Shown here one piece after another: positions 50,726 through 59,535 of a stretch of DNA of 64,000 nt (within the stretch, counting starts at the first letter, position 1; each line of letters opens with the position of its first letter). Source of the DNA: Phormidesmis priestleyi Ana (GTDB lineage: Bacteria > Cyanobacteriota > Cyanobacteriia > Phormidesmidales > Phormidesmidaceae). The stretch covers positions 248,001-312,000 of the forward strand of contig LJZR01000002.1 in assembly GCA_001314865.1 (NCBI GenBank). The letters run 5' to 3'. The position numbers were made by a program, and so were the translations under genes. Below the pieces are notes generated by a model, which was not told the origin of the DNA, did not search any database, and saw nothing but the letters and a program-made list of their open reading frames with translations.

Positions 50726-52696
50726 CTAAGAGCCCTGTCGCAGCTTGTCGAGTACGCTTTGGTCTTCCATTGTGGTCGCATCGCCGACCACTTCTTCGCC
50801 GCTTGCGAGGTTGCGAAGGAAGCGACGGATAATTTTGCCGGAGCGGGTTTTGGGCAAGGCGTCGGTGAATTGGATTTCACCAGGGCGGGCGATCGCGCCA
50901 ATCTCCTTCACCACATGCTGTTTTAACTCAGCTTTTAGCTCGTCACTGGCTGTATAAGTGCTCTCTAAAGTCACAAATGCAAACACATCCTCACCCTTGA
51001 GGTCGTCCTTGCGGCCAACTACAGCGGCTTCTGCCACTGACGGATGCGACACCAGCGCCGACTCAATCTCCATCGTGCCAAGCCGATGGCCTGATACATT
51101 GAGCACATCATCCGTGCGCCCCATCACCCAAAAATAGCCATCTTGATCCTTTCGGGCGCCATCGCCTGCAAAGTACAGATAGTTGCCGTCCTTAGGCGGA
51201 ATATGCTCCCAGTAAGTGCGGCGGAACCGGTTATCATCGCCGTACACTGTGCGCATCATGCTAGGCCAAGGGTGCTTAATTACGAGGTAGCCCCCTTCGT
51301 TAACCCCAACCGAATTCCCCTCAGTATCGACCACATCGGCCAAGATGCCCGGAAATGGCTTGGTCGCCGATCCAGGCTTGGTTGGCGTTGCGCCCGGTAG
51401 CGGTGTGAGCATAAATCCGCCTGTCTCGGTTTGCCACCAGGTATCAATAATCGGGCATTGGTCGCCGCCAATAACTTTGCGATACCACATCCAGGCTTCG
51501 GGATTAATCGGCTCCCCCACCGTGCCGAGGAGCCTTAGTGATGACAAATCGCGGGCATTGGGCAGCTCATCACCCATTTTCATAAAGGCGCGAATCGCTG
51601 TGGGCGCGGTGTAAAAAATGGTGACTTTATACTTTTCGACAACGTCCCAAAAGCAGCCGGGGTTAGACGCTCGCGGCGCGCCTTCATACATCAAGCTAGT
51701 GGCCCCGTTAGAGAGCGGGCCATAAACGATGTAGCTGTGGCCGGTAATCCAGCCAACATCTGCGGTACACCAGTAAATGTCGTCTTCTTTAATGTCAAAG
51801 GCCCACTTAAAGGTGACGTGGGTATAAAGGTTGTAGCCCGCAGTGGTATGAACAACGCCTTTGGGTTTGCCCGTGGTGCCGCTCGTGTACAGGATAAATA
51901 GCAGATCTTCTGAGTCCATTGGCTCAGCCGGACAGTCGGTAGCCGCAGTAGCCTTAACCTCATGCCACCACAGGTCTCGTCCTTCAATCCAGTCCACAGC
52001 TTGCTGAGTGCGTTGAACCACGAGTACGTTGGTGACTGAAGGTACGGCATTATCTGCCAGAGCTGCATCTACAGCGGGCTTCAGGCCCATCGGTTTATCT
52101 TTACGGAAGCCGCCATCTGCGGTGATCACAACTTTGGCTTCGGCGTCATTGAGGCGATCGCGCAATGCCTCTGCGCTAAACCCTCCAAATACCACCGTAT
52201 GCGCCGCTCCAATTCGGGCACAGGCTAGCATAGCGACAGCCGCTTCAGGGATCATGGGCATATAAAGGCCCACGCGATCACCTTTTTTCACCCCCATATC
52301 CTTGAGCACATTCGCCATCTGACACACTTCTTGGTGCAGTTCAGCATAGGTAAGCGTGCGAGAATCACCCGGCTCACCCTCCCAAATCAACGCTGCCTTG
52401 TCGCGTTTATCCGTAGTGAGATGCCGGTCTAAGCAATTGTAAGAAATATTGATTTTGCCACCGTCAAACCATTTTGCGACTGGCGGCTGCCAGTCCAGCA
52501 CGGTATCCCATTCTTGAAACCAGTCCAACTCCGACTTGGCCAGCTTGGCCCAAAAAGCAGCCGGGTCAGCCGCCGCTTCGTCATACAGCTTTTGATAGGC
52601 TTCCGTACTCGGTATTCGTGCATTAGCCGAAAACGCTGCCGGTGGATCAAAGACCCGCTGTTCTTGCAGAATGGATTCGATGGTGGAGTCTGACAT
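50726..52696 (-). CDS. acs: Acetyl-CoA synthetase (AMP-forming)
   Basis: Activates acetate to acetyl-CoA via acetyl-AMP. The motifs are complete: [19 protein letters not shown] (ATP loop), [27 protein letters not shown] and the C-terminal [11 protein letters not shown], whose Lys is the regulatory acetylation site in this family. Length of 656 aa is typical of Acs. Start ATG 52696. Regulation by lysine acetylation is likely from the conserved site. It converges with the helicase gene. Confidence 0.96.
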   Translation of the reverse strand: MSDSTIESILQEQRVFDPPAAFSANARIPSTEAYQKLYDEAAADPAAFWAKLAKSELDWFQEWDTVLDWQPPVAKWFDGGKINISYNCLDRHLTTDKRDKAALIWEGEPGDSRTLTYAELHQEVCQMANVLKDMGVKKGDRVGLYMPMIPEAAVAMLACARIGAAHTVVFGGFSAEALRDRLNDAEAKVVITADGGFRKDKPMGLKPAVDAALADNAVPSVTNVLVVQRTQQAVDWIEGRDLWWHEVKATAATDCPAEPMDSEDLLFILYTSGTTGKPKGVVHTTAGYNLYTHVTFKWAFDIKEDDIYWCTADVGWITGHSYIVYGPLSNGATSLMYEGAPRASNPGCFWDVVEKYKVTIFYTAPTAIRAFMKMGDELPNARDLSSLRLLGTVGEPINPEAWMWYRKVIGGDQCPIIDTWWQTETGGFMLTPLPGATPTKPGSATKPFPGILADVVDTEGNSVGVNEGGYLVIKHPWPSMMRTVYGDDNRFRRTYWEHIPPKDGNYLYFAGDGARKDQDGYFWVMGRTDDVLNVSGHRLGTMEIESALVSHPSVAEAAVVGRKDDLKGEDVFAFVTLESTYTASDELKAELKQHVVKEIGAIARPGEIQFTDALPKTRSGKIIRRFLRNLASGEEVVGDATTMEDQSVLDKLRQGS

Positions 52697-52991
52697 GAAA
52701 AATTAGCCTAAAACGCGCTGTAAAAAATATGAAGGGAACCCCTTCCAAAACCATACTGCGTTTTGCTCGTAGCAAGTTCGTTGGCGCTGAGTTCCTTAAT
52801 AAAAGTCCTTTTATATCCTTTATTTATGCTTTATTTATGCTTTATTAGATTCTCCTTAAAAGACTCAATCAAAATCAGATCCTATCCAAATCGTTGGCTG
52901 TTGCAGTTGCGCTTGGCGGGCCGTCTTAAAAAATCAACTCAAGTGTCATATGTCATATTATGTCTAGAGGTGAATATTCCTGGAATAGAGT
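52697..52991. other. Divergent spacer between acs and a PadR regulator gene
   Basis: About 295 bp, AT-rich in the middle, with TTTATTTATGC duplicated near 52820-52845 and a TGTCATATGTCATATTATGT stretch at 52943-52964. This stretch could be an operator, since PadR proteins often bind ATGT/ACAT-type palindromes, but it is not a clean match. Confidence 0.45.
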
Positions 52992-53555
52992 ATGACGCTT
53001 CCCTATGCAATTTTAGCGGCGTTGATGAACCAGCCGTGCAGTGGCTATGACTTGGTGAAGCGATTTAACAAGTCGGTAGAGTGCTTTTGGAGTGCAAGCC
53101 ATCAGCAAATTTATAAGGCACTAGCTAAGCTAGAAGCCGATGAACATATTGGCTCCGAAGTCATTGAGCAGGAAAATCGACCCAATAAAAAATTCTATAC
53201 CGTAACCGAAGCAGGTCGGCAGCATTTGCAGCAGTGGGTCGGTGAGCCGGGCGATATTGCGATGCTGAAGTCTGACCTGCTCATTAAGCTGTCGGTCGGG
53301 CATATGGTTCCAACGGAGACGCTGCTACAAATGTTGCAGAGCTACTACGAGCAGCACAAGGAAAAACTCAAGATTTATCAGGCAATTACCAAGCAATATG
53401 TGCAACTGCCTGAACGCTCACGCGAAGATCAGTTTCAGGTGCTGGTGCTGCGCGCAGGTATTCGCCAGCAGCTGGCTTGGATTGCCTGGTGTGAGGAGGC
53501 TCTAGGCTTTTTAGGGCAGCCAGTTACCGTGCGAGAGCCTTCTTCGATAGGGTAG
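52992..53555 (+). CDS. PadR family transcriptional regulator
   Basis: 187 aa. The winged-helix DNA-binding domain (residues 1-85) shows YAILAALMNQPCSGYDLVKRF, ASHQQIYKALAKLEADEHI and KKFYTVTEAGRQHLQQWV, the standard PadR pattern. The C-terminal half is a helical dimerisation domain (MLQSYYEQHKEKLKIYQ, LRAGIRQQLAWIAWCEEAL) of the Vir-type PadR group. Ligand and target are unknown. Divergent from acs, and PadR genes often regulate a neighbour, so acs is one candidate. It converges on zur. Confidence 0.9.
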   Translation: MTLPYAILAALMNQPCSGYDLVKRFNKSVECFWSASHQQIYKALAKLEADEHIGSEVIEQENRPNKKFYTVTEAGRQHLQQWVGEPGDIAMLKSDLLIKLSVGHMVPTETLLQMLQSYYEQHKEKLKIYQAITKQYVQLPERSREDQFQVLVLRAGIRQQLAWIAWCEEALGFLGQPVTVREPSSIG

Positions 53556-53581
53556 GGCTTGGCTCTTCTCAAGTGAGCCGT

Positions 53582-53965
53582 TTAGTGGGTCTGACACTGT
53601 TCGCACAGGCCAAAGAATTCTAAGGTGTGATAAAAAATTTGGAAATGATGGGATTCGGTCAGATGCTCTTCGAGCCCATGGACCGGGCATTCTGCCATCA
53701 CAGTCGAACTGCCGCAGCGGACACAGGTGAGGTGATGGGTGTCTTCTTTGGCAAGGCTATAAAGTGATTCCCCACTCGAAAGGGTGCGTACCTGAAGTGC
53801 ACCTTCTAGCTTGAGTGACTCTAACGCACGATATATCGTTGCCAAGCCCATGCTGACATGCTGTTGCTTGAGCTGCAAATACAGTGCCTGGGCTGAAATG
53901 GCGCCTTTGATTTGTTTTAGCTGCTCTAAAACCTGGGTCTGACTGCGGGTACGGCGGCTGTTCAT
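53582..53965 (-). CDS. zur: Zinc-uptake regulator of the Fur family
   Basis: 127 aa. Represses zinc uptake genes when zinc is bound. SMGLATIYRALESLKLEG is the DNA-recognition helix region and matches cyanobacterial Zur (FurB) closely, as do HHLTCVRCGSS, CPVHGLEEHL and IFYHTLEFFGLCEQC. The two C-x2-C pairs (CVRC and CEQC) form the structural zinc site. The probable target is the znuABC operon, which has a perfect Zur box at 6083-6097. No such box is seen in front of zur itself. ATG 53965. Confidence 0.93.
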   Translation of the reverse strand: MNSRRTRSQTQVLEQLKQIKGAISAQALYLQLKQQHVSMGLATIYRALESLKLEGALQVRTLSSGESLYSLAKEDTHHLTCVRCGSSTVMAECPVHGLEEHLTESHHFQIFYHTLEFFGLCEQCQTH

Positions 53966-54187
53966 TAGCCTTTTGTGAAAAAAGTAGAGTGCGTAGAAAA
54001 TAGCGTTGTGGTGTGTCAGCGAATGCTAACTTCAGCTACTGCCTGTTTCTAGCTTAAGCGAACCCGGTGCAAACTAGGGCTATTTGAATGAGACAATTGC
54101 GGTAGGATCACATAGGTTCTAATGACAGGTTCTGACTATATTTTTAGGCTCTGACTGCATTTTTCTGTTTTTTATTTTGTAACTATC

Positions 54188-54484
54188 GTGGCGCAATCTT
54201 CTCAGGTCAGCTCACAGCATGTTTATGAGGCTAAGGTGTATGTTACCCTGCGGCCTTCTGTCCTCGATCCGGCAGGCACTGCGGTGCGTTCGGGGCTAAG
54301 CCACATGGGTTATGACAATATATCTAAGGTGCGGATTGGTAAGTACATTGAGCTAGAACTTACGGCTGAGAATAAGGCGGTTGCCCAACAGCAGTTAGAT
54401 AAAATGTGCGATCAGCTGTTGGCTAATCCGGTCATTGAAAACTATCGCGTGGAAGTGTTTGAATCGGTGCCCGCTGGCGTGTGA
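54188..54484 (+). CDS. purS: Phosphoribosylformylglycinamidine synthase subunit PurS
   Basis: 98 aa; the small scaffold of the three-part FGAM synthetase (PurS, PurQ and small PurL), which makes FGAM in the fourth step of purine synthesis. AKVYVTLRPSVLDPAGTAV, GYDNISKVRIGKYIELEL and NPVIENYRVEV are typical. Start is GTG 54188. purQ follows 61 bp later on the same strand; purL is not in the window. Confidence 0.95.
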   Translation: MAQSSQVSSQHVYEAKVYVTLRPSVLDPAGTAVRSGLSHMGYDNISKVRIGKYIELELTAENKAVAQQQLDKMCDQLLANPVIENYRVEVFESVPAGV

Positions 54485-54545
54485 TATCGCTTAGCTAGAG
54501 GGTAGGGTCGCTGAGTAGTTTGCACAAGAAAAGCAGGGAACAAAA

Positions 54546-55244
54546 ATGAAGTTTGGCGTGATTGTATTTCCAGGCGCTAATTGCGATCGCGATATTGCCT
54601 ATGTCTTACAGGATGTTTTGCAGCAGCGGGTTCGCATGGTTTGGCATGAGGACAGCGATCTGTCAGATATTGATGTGGTAGTGGTACCCGGCGGCTTTAG
54701 CTATGGGGATTATTTGCGCTGTGGGGCGATCGCGCAATTTTCACCGGCTATGCGGGCAACGGCTGAACATGCTAGTCAAGGTAAGCTTGTAATGGGCATT
54801 TGCAATGGCTTTCAGGTTCTCACCGAGATGGGGTTGCTGCCGGGGGCACTGGTGCGCAATCGGGATTTGCATTTTGTGTGCGATCGCACCTCAATGACGG
54901 TTGAGCGAACCAATCTACCCTGGACTCAAGGCTACGCAAAAGGGCAGATCATCACGCTGCCCATTGCGCATGGAGAAGGCTGTTACTATGCCGAGCCAGA
55001 TGCGATCAAAGCGTTAGAAGATAACGATCAGGTGATTTTTCGCTACAGCGATCGCAGCGGTAGCCATGGCTCTGCCACCAATCCTAACGGCTCAATTAAC
55101 CATATTGCCGGTATCTGCAATCGGGCTGGCAACGTGCTAGGCATGATGCCTCACCCCGAACGCGCAGCCGACCCAGTACTCGGCAATACAGATGGTTTGG
55201 CCTTGTTTGAAGGACTTTTGAAATCTGCGCTAGTGGCGGTGTAG
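54546..55244 (+). CDS. purQ: Phosphoribosylformylglycinamidine synthase, glutaminase subunit PurQ
   Basis: 232 aa class I glutamine amidotransferase that supplies ammonia to PurL. The catalytic triad is visible: Cys in GICNGFQVL, His in MMPHPERA, followed by the conserved Glu. VVVPGGFSYGDYLRCGAIA and AHGEGCYY are also diagnostic. Starts at ATG 54546, downstream of purS. It converges with the next gene, with a small AT-rich hairpin near 55257-55276. Confidence 0.95.
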   Translation: MKFGVIVFPGANCDRDIAYVLQDVLQQRVRMVWHEDSDLSDIDVVVVPGGFSYGDYLRCGAIAQFSPAMRATAEHASQGKLVMGICNGFQVLTEMGLLPGALVRNRDLHFVCDRTSMTVERTNLPWTQGYAKGQIITLPIAHGEGCYYAEPDAIKALEDNDQVIFRYSDRSGSHGSATNPNGSINHIAGICNRAGNVLGMMPHPERAADPVLGNTDGLALFEGLLKSALVAV

Positions 55245-55272
55245 CTCTTTTGTCTTTTGATTGATCAACCAA

Positions 55273-56100
55273 TCAATTAACAATGAGACGGCGCGTAATA
55301 ACAGTCAGGCCGTCTTCGCGAACTAGCAGCGCCGAGACCCATCGACTATCAGGGGTATTGGGTGCCTCCCCAATCTTGAATAGTCCGCCTGCGGCTAAAA
55401 GTTCGAGATCTACAGGCCTACCCACAAAGAAGTCTTCTGACGTGGTGCCTTCCTCTACAGCGGCCCCTAGCAAGTACCGATTGCCTAGCGGCTCTGTAAC
55501 AATGGCATCAAACTCATAGCTTTCTCCAGCTTCAACCGCCTCAGGCAAAATAACAGACACAGTAGGCGGGGTCGCACCCGAACTCACCTGGTTGCGCTCA
55601 GACAGCGTCTTTTGAGAGACCACTTTACCGTCTACAAAAGTTTGTTCTGAGCGAATAACTGACTCTAGCTGCGTCGGCTGACCATTCACTAGCTTACTGC
55701 CATTGATATAAGTGACCGTTTCTGCCGAGTAGCCATTGGAGTTAGGCTCCCAAGACTGTAGCTCTACTCGATAAGTCAGATCGCTGTAGCGCTCCCAAAA
55801 GGTCGTTAGCGCAACGGGCAGGGTTTCGTAGGTAAACCCATCGTCATTCGTAAATTCTGGGCTGTAGCCCTGCATAACGGCGGCAACATCACCAGCGGTG
55901 GCGGCTGTCTCGATTTGCTCAAGGAAGCTCACTAAGCCAGCGGGCGCGGTCTCAGGCGTTGCTGCTTGTGCGCTTTGCCTGCTGATGCACTCTCCCAAGC
56001 CCCAGCTTAGAGCAATCGTGCAGACAACAGCAGCGGCACGCCGATAGCCTTTCAACCAACTTGTTGCTGAGCCTGCGGGCTGTTGTTGGCGGTAAGTCAT
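55273..56100 (-). CDS. Secreted NTF2/SnoaL-like domain protein
   Basis: 275 aa from ATG 56100 (MTYRQQQPAG); the frame is open further upstream to 56445 but would run into the murG promoter and has no signal. A hydrophobic segment (AAAVVCTIALSWGLGECIS) ending near AQAA looks like a signal peptide. Residues about 55-165 resemble an NTF2-like cone fold (FLEQIETAATAGDVAAVMQGY, TTFWERYSDLTYRVELQSW). The C-terminal part (TVSVILPEAVEAGESYEFDAIV) looks like a beta-sandwich. Function unknown. Confidence 0.72.
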   Translation of the reverse strand: MTYRQQQPAGSATSWLKGYRRAAAVVCTIALSWGLGECISRQSAQAATPETAPAGLVSFLEQIETAATAGDVAAVMQGYSPEFTNDDGFTYETLPVALTTFWERYSDLTYRVELQSWEPNSNGYSAETVTYINGSKLVNGQPTQLESVIRSEQTFVDGKVVSQKTLSERNQVSSGATPPTVSVILPEAVEAGESYEFDAIVTEPLGNRYLLGAAVEEGTTSEDFFVGRPVDLELLAAGGLFKIGEAPNTPDSRWVSALLVREDGLTVITRRLIVN

Positions 56101-56360
56101 GAATTTGCGCGTCCTTATAAATATATTGAAAGGTAATAACGATATTTTTTTAAGTATAGAGCGGATAGCCCTGCCGCTGAGCCTCATCATATGCCAATCA
56201 CATGCCAGCCACACCACAATCACAGGCCAGTCACATCCCAATTGGGAGACAAATGGGAGGCGGAAATTAGAATTGTTGGCAGATATCATCTCAAACCACC
56301 TGAAACCAAGGTAACCTGAACTCTGTATTATGACGGTTATTTCAGGGAGCTGCGGATATC

Positions 56361-57452
56361 GTGAATGCCATGGGAGGACAAAAGAAACTGTTGATTGCAG
56401 CCAGTGGGACAGGTGGGCATTTGTTCCCGGCGATCGCAACCGCACAGCAGCTGCCTGACACCCATATTGAATGGCTAGGTGTCCCCGACCGGCTAGAAAC
56501 CGAGCTAGTGCCCAAACAGTATTTTCTCCATACGGTTCGGATGGGCGGTGTTCAGAGCGGTTTTGGCCTGTCTACGCTCAAGCTATTGGTTCGCTTTGTA
56601 AAGTCTACGGTGCAGGTGCGACGACTGCTCAAACAAGGCGGTTTTCAGGGTGTGTTTACCACCGGGGGCTATATTGCTGCACCCGCCATCATCGCAGCTC
56701 GATCACTGGGCCTCCCTGCGATTATGCATGAGTCAAATGCATTGCCCGGCAAGGTAACCCGCTGGCTAAGTCCTTGGTGTACAGCAGTGGCGTTGGGCTT
56801 TGCTGAAACGGCGCAACGCCTGCCGAAAGCCCGTACATCGGTAGTCGGAACACCTGTGCGATCGCAGTTTTTGGCTGCGGCCCTTAAGAATGAACCCGCA
56901 CGACTTCCTGATATAGATATTCCTTCAGATGTGCCGCTAATTGTCGTGGTTGGCGGTAGTCAGGGCGCGGTCGCGGTGAATCAACTGGTTCGAGCAACTG
57001 CTCCCGCCTGGCTCGCCGCAGGCGCGTGGATTGTGCATATTACCGGTGCTAGCGATGCCGAAGCTGATAGCTTTAGACATCCTCACTACATTCACCGGCC
57101 TTTTTATAACGATATGGCGGCTTTGTTTCGGCGCGCAAACTTAGCGATTAGCCGTGCTGGTGCTGGTACCCTCATCGAACTAGCTATCACAGGAACGCCC
57201 TCTATTCTGATTCCTTATCCGTTCGCTGCCGAAGATCATCAAACTTACAATGCGATCGCTTTTAGTAAAGCAGGTGCTGCTCAGCTCCACCAACAGTCAG
57301 CACTGACCGCTCAGAAATTGCAAGCAATCGTAGCAGACCTCCTGCAATCTCCAGAGCAGCTTGAAACAATGGCTGATGCCGCTCGCCGCCTTTCAACTAC
57401 TAACAGCGCCGAGAAAATGGCTCATTTGATCGAGCAATGTCTCTCCGCCTGA
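56361..57452 (+). CDS. murG: Undecaprenyl-PP-MurNAc-pentapeptide-UDPGlcNAc GlcNAc transferase
   Basis: 363 aa; adds GlcNAc to lipid I to form lipid II at the cytoplasmic membrane. The glycine-rich loop SGTGGHLFPA, the second motif VVVGGSQGAVAVN, FTTGGYIAAP, MHESNALPGKV and SRAGAGTLIEL are all present. The start is GTG 56361, with ATG 56370 as an alternative three codons later. It stands alone, not in a dcw cluster. The following 650 bp are gene-free. Confidence 0.94.
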   Translation: MNAMGGQKKLLIAASGTGGHLFPAIATAQQLPDTHIEWLGVPDRLETELVPKQYFLHTVRMGGVQSGFGLSTLKLLVRFVKSTVQVRRLLKQGGFQGVFTTGGYIAAPAIIAARSLGLPAIMHESNALPGKVTRWLSPWCTAVALGFAETAQRLPKARTSVVGTPVRSQFLAAALKNEPARLPDIDIPSDVPLIVVVGGSQGAVAVNQLVRATAPAWLAAGAWIVHITGASDAEADSFRHPHYIHRPFYNDMAALFRRANLAISRAGAGTLIELAITGTPSILIPYPFAAEDHQTYNAIAFSKAGAAQLHQQSALTAQKLQAIVADLLQSPEQLETMADAARRLSTTNSAEKMAHLIEQCLSA

Positions 57453-58102
57453 AGCTGAAGTGCCGTTGGTAAGGCTAGTTCTCCATCGGCCATGTCTGCA
57501 AGTGATCTCAGTCACAACGGCATTTATTGCTGCCCCACACATGGTATAGATAAGCACACCCTTGGGAACATCGCAGACTGGTTTAAGTTCTTACACAGAT
57601 AAGCAAAAACTAGTTACCACTGGTGTTTATCGCTAGCATAGCGCTACGAATCGTTGCCGCAAGCTCACTGTAACGCCCTTGTTTTCGGTCTGTTAATTGG
57701 TTTGGAATTTGCTTGAATAAGGTGCACTTACTCCGTATGCTCGCAACTAATCAGATACCTTTTCCTCAGAAGGTCAAAGTTTTTACGCAATTGCTGATTT
57801 TGATGAAAACTTCATTATGCTGGCCCGTATATATACCTTAGCAAGCTTTCCTGATCTTATTATCAGCTTAAGAACATAGGTAGATATAGGTACTAATCGT
57901 GAGCGCTGGTAGCGGTATCTTTATAGCGCTATCGCCTCTTTTGGCAATTATTTGGTAATTATCAGGTAATTATCGTCATCACCTGCAATGCCTGTTGCAC
58001 ATGTGCCAGGATTGCCCGTCAGGGCGGTAGCTGCTAAAGAAGTTGTTTTTAGTTGACAGGCATTAGTTTAGTTTTTTAGAGGGTGGAGGTATAGGAAGCC
58101 CA
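57453..58102. other. Long spacer ahead of the exopolysaccharide export genes
   Basis: About 650 bp with no gene on either strand. It is mixed in composition and includes an 11-bp array (57943-57975) and TGTTGCACATGTGCC-like palindromic words near 57990. It should hold the promoter and leader of the Wza-like gene. Confidence 0.5.
57943..57975. repeat. 11-bp tandem array, 3 units
   Basis: GGYAATTATYN units in tandem upstream of the polysaccharide export genes. Confidence 0.82.
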
Positions 58103-59371
58103 ATGTATTTTTTAAGAGCAGCCACAGTAAAAGTCGCCACAGCCAAGGTCGCCACAGCCAAGGTCGCCACAGCCAAGGTCGCTTTAGTGCTGGCATCCGT
58201 TCCAGCTATTTTAATTTCAGCTAGCAATCTTGTATCTGGTACTGCTCTGGCTAATGAGCTTCCTGAGTTAGTCGCTCCATCCACCGCTGAGCCCTCTACT
58301 ACTAATCCTGCGCTCACTCCCCTTTCTATCCCTAGTGGTCAAGTGAATGCACCCTTGGCCTCCGTGGTTCGACAACGCTTGCCATTTTCGCCAGGAGACC
58401 GTATTCGGATTACGATTCCGGGCCTAGGTGGTGAAGAGTTTACTGGCGAGTACGAGGTTAACTTCAACGGCGATCTAGAGATTCCTTATCTCGGTGCTTT
58501 TCCTGCTGTCGGTTTGGTTTCTAGTGAAGTCGAAGCTAGGCTTCGTGATGCCTTACTTCAGCAGCAATTCTTCCTGCCCAGCCAGCTTAGAGTCAGCGTT
58601 CAAGTATTAGATTACTCACCGATTCAGGTGGCGGTCACAGGCGAGGTTTTTGAACCAGGTCGTATTTTGATCTCTACCGAAAATTCTGTCATTGCCGACT
58701 TTCAAGGCGATGTCATCGAGCTACCTGGAGACAACCCGCTTGAGCGCTACTTAACCTCTGCTTTGAAGGCAATTGGCGGTGTCAAGCCAACGGCTGATGT
58801 CAGTAAAGTGCAAGTGCTTCGAGGGACTGAATCAATTGTCGTAGACCTATCTGGCATCTTCTCAGGGACGACGGTGAATGACTTTCCCCTCATCGCAGGC
58901 GACCAAATCATCGTTCCAAATGCTGGCGAGTTTCAAAGAGAACTGGTTCGTCCTTCTCAAATTACGCCTGATAGTATCAATACCTATGTTTCAAACGTGA
59001 CGGTTCCTGGTGGCACCATTCTGGGTGGTACAGATAACATTAATGTGGCCACCTTTGAGTACGGGATTAACCTGGCACAGGCCCTAGTCTCCGCCCGCTG
59101 CGTTGGGGGTACCCAGTCTACCAATGCCAATCGTAGAGCGCTGCTGATTCAAACCGATGGCGTAACGGGTGGCCTCACAACCTCGGAGTACAGCATTACC
59201 GATTTGGTGAGTGATTCTACAGAGTCCTCTGATGCGAATCCCTTCTTGATGCCAGACGATGCGATCGCTTGTTACGACTCTCGTAATACCAACGTTCGAG
59301 GCGTATTAGGAACGGTAGTTGATTTTCTCAATCCGATCAATCTGTTGATCAATCTATTTGATCGTGAATAA
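58103..59371 (+). CDS. Wza-like polysaccharide export protein
   Basis: 422 aa; outer-membrane or periplasmic export protein for exopolysaccharide. The signal segment VALVLASVPAILISASNLV is preceded by three VATAK repeats made by a 15-bp array. The export domain shows PFSPGDRIRITIPG, GEYEVNFNGDLEIPYLGAFPAVG and SQLRVSVQVLDYSPIQVAVTGEVFEPG, followed by SLBB-like segments (GGVKPTADVSKVQVLRG). Length is normal. First gene of a probable Wza-Wzz-Wzx unit; 164 bp separate it from the next. Confidence 0.9.
   Translation: MYFLRAATVKVATAKVATAKVATAKVALVLASVPAILISASNLVSGTALANELPELVAPSTAEPSTTNPALTPLSIPSGQVNAPLASVVRQRLPFSPGDRIRITIPGLGGEEFTGEYEVNFNGDLEIPYLGAFPAVGLVSSEVEARLRDALLQQQFFLPSQLRVSVQVLDYSPIQVAVTGEVFEPGRILISTENSVIADFQGDVIELPGDNPLERYLTSALKAIGGVKPTADVSKVQVLRGTESIVVDLSGIFSGTTVNDFPLIAGDQIIVPNAGEFQRELVRPSQITPDSINTYVSNVTVPGGTILGGTDNINVATFEYGINLAQALVSARCVGGTQSTNANRRALLIQTDGVTGGLTTSEYSITDLVSDSTESSDANPFLMPDDAIACYDSRNTNVRGVLGTVVDFLNPINLLINLFDRE
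58133..58177. repeat. 15-bp in-frame repeat before the signal segment, 3 units
   Basis: GTCGCCACAGCCAAG occurs three times perfectly and encodes VATAK. Confidence 0.97.
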
Positions 59372-59535
59372 AACGATGCAAACAACGATGTAAGCAGCTG
59401 ATTACTTTGAGGCATTCCTTTTGAGCTATCCAACTGATTAAGTGCAATACGAACTCTCATCTGTTTCCCTGAAACTGCAGAGTGTTTATTCACCGTTCAT
59501 TAACCCGTTGTCACCGAATTTCACCCTATTGACTA

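Noticed and set aside
55257-55276. AT-rich TTGATTG...CAATCAA hairpin between purQ and the NTF2-like gene as a terminator
   Set aside because: The stem is only 7 bp, AT-rich, and lacks a T-run on either strand.
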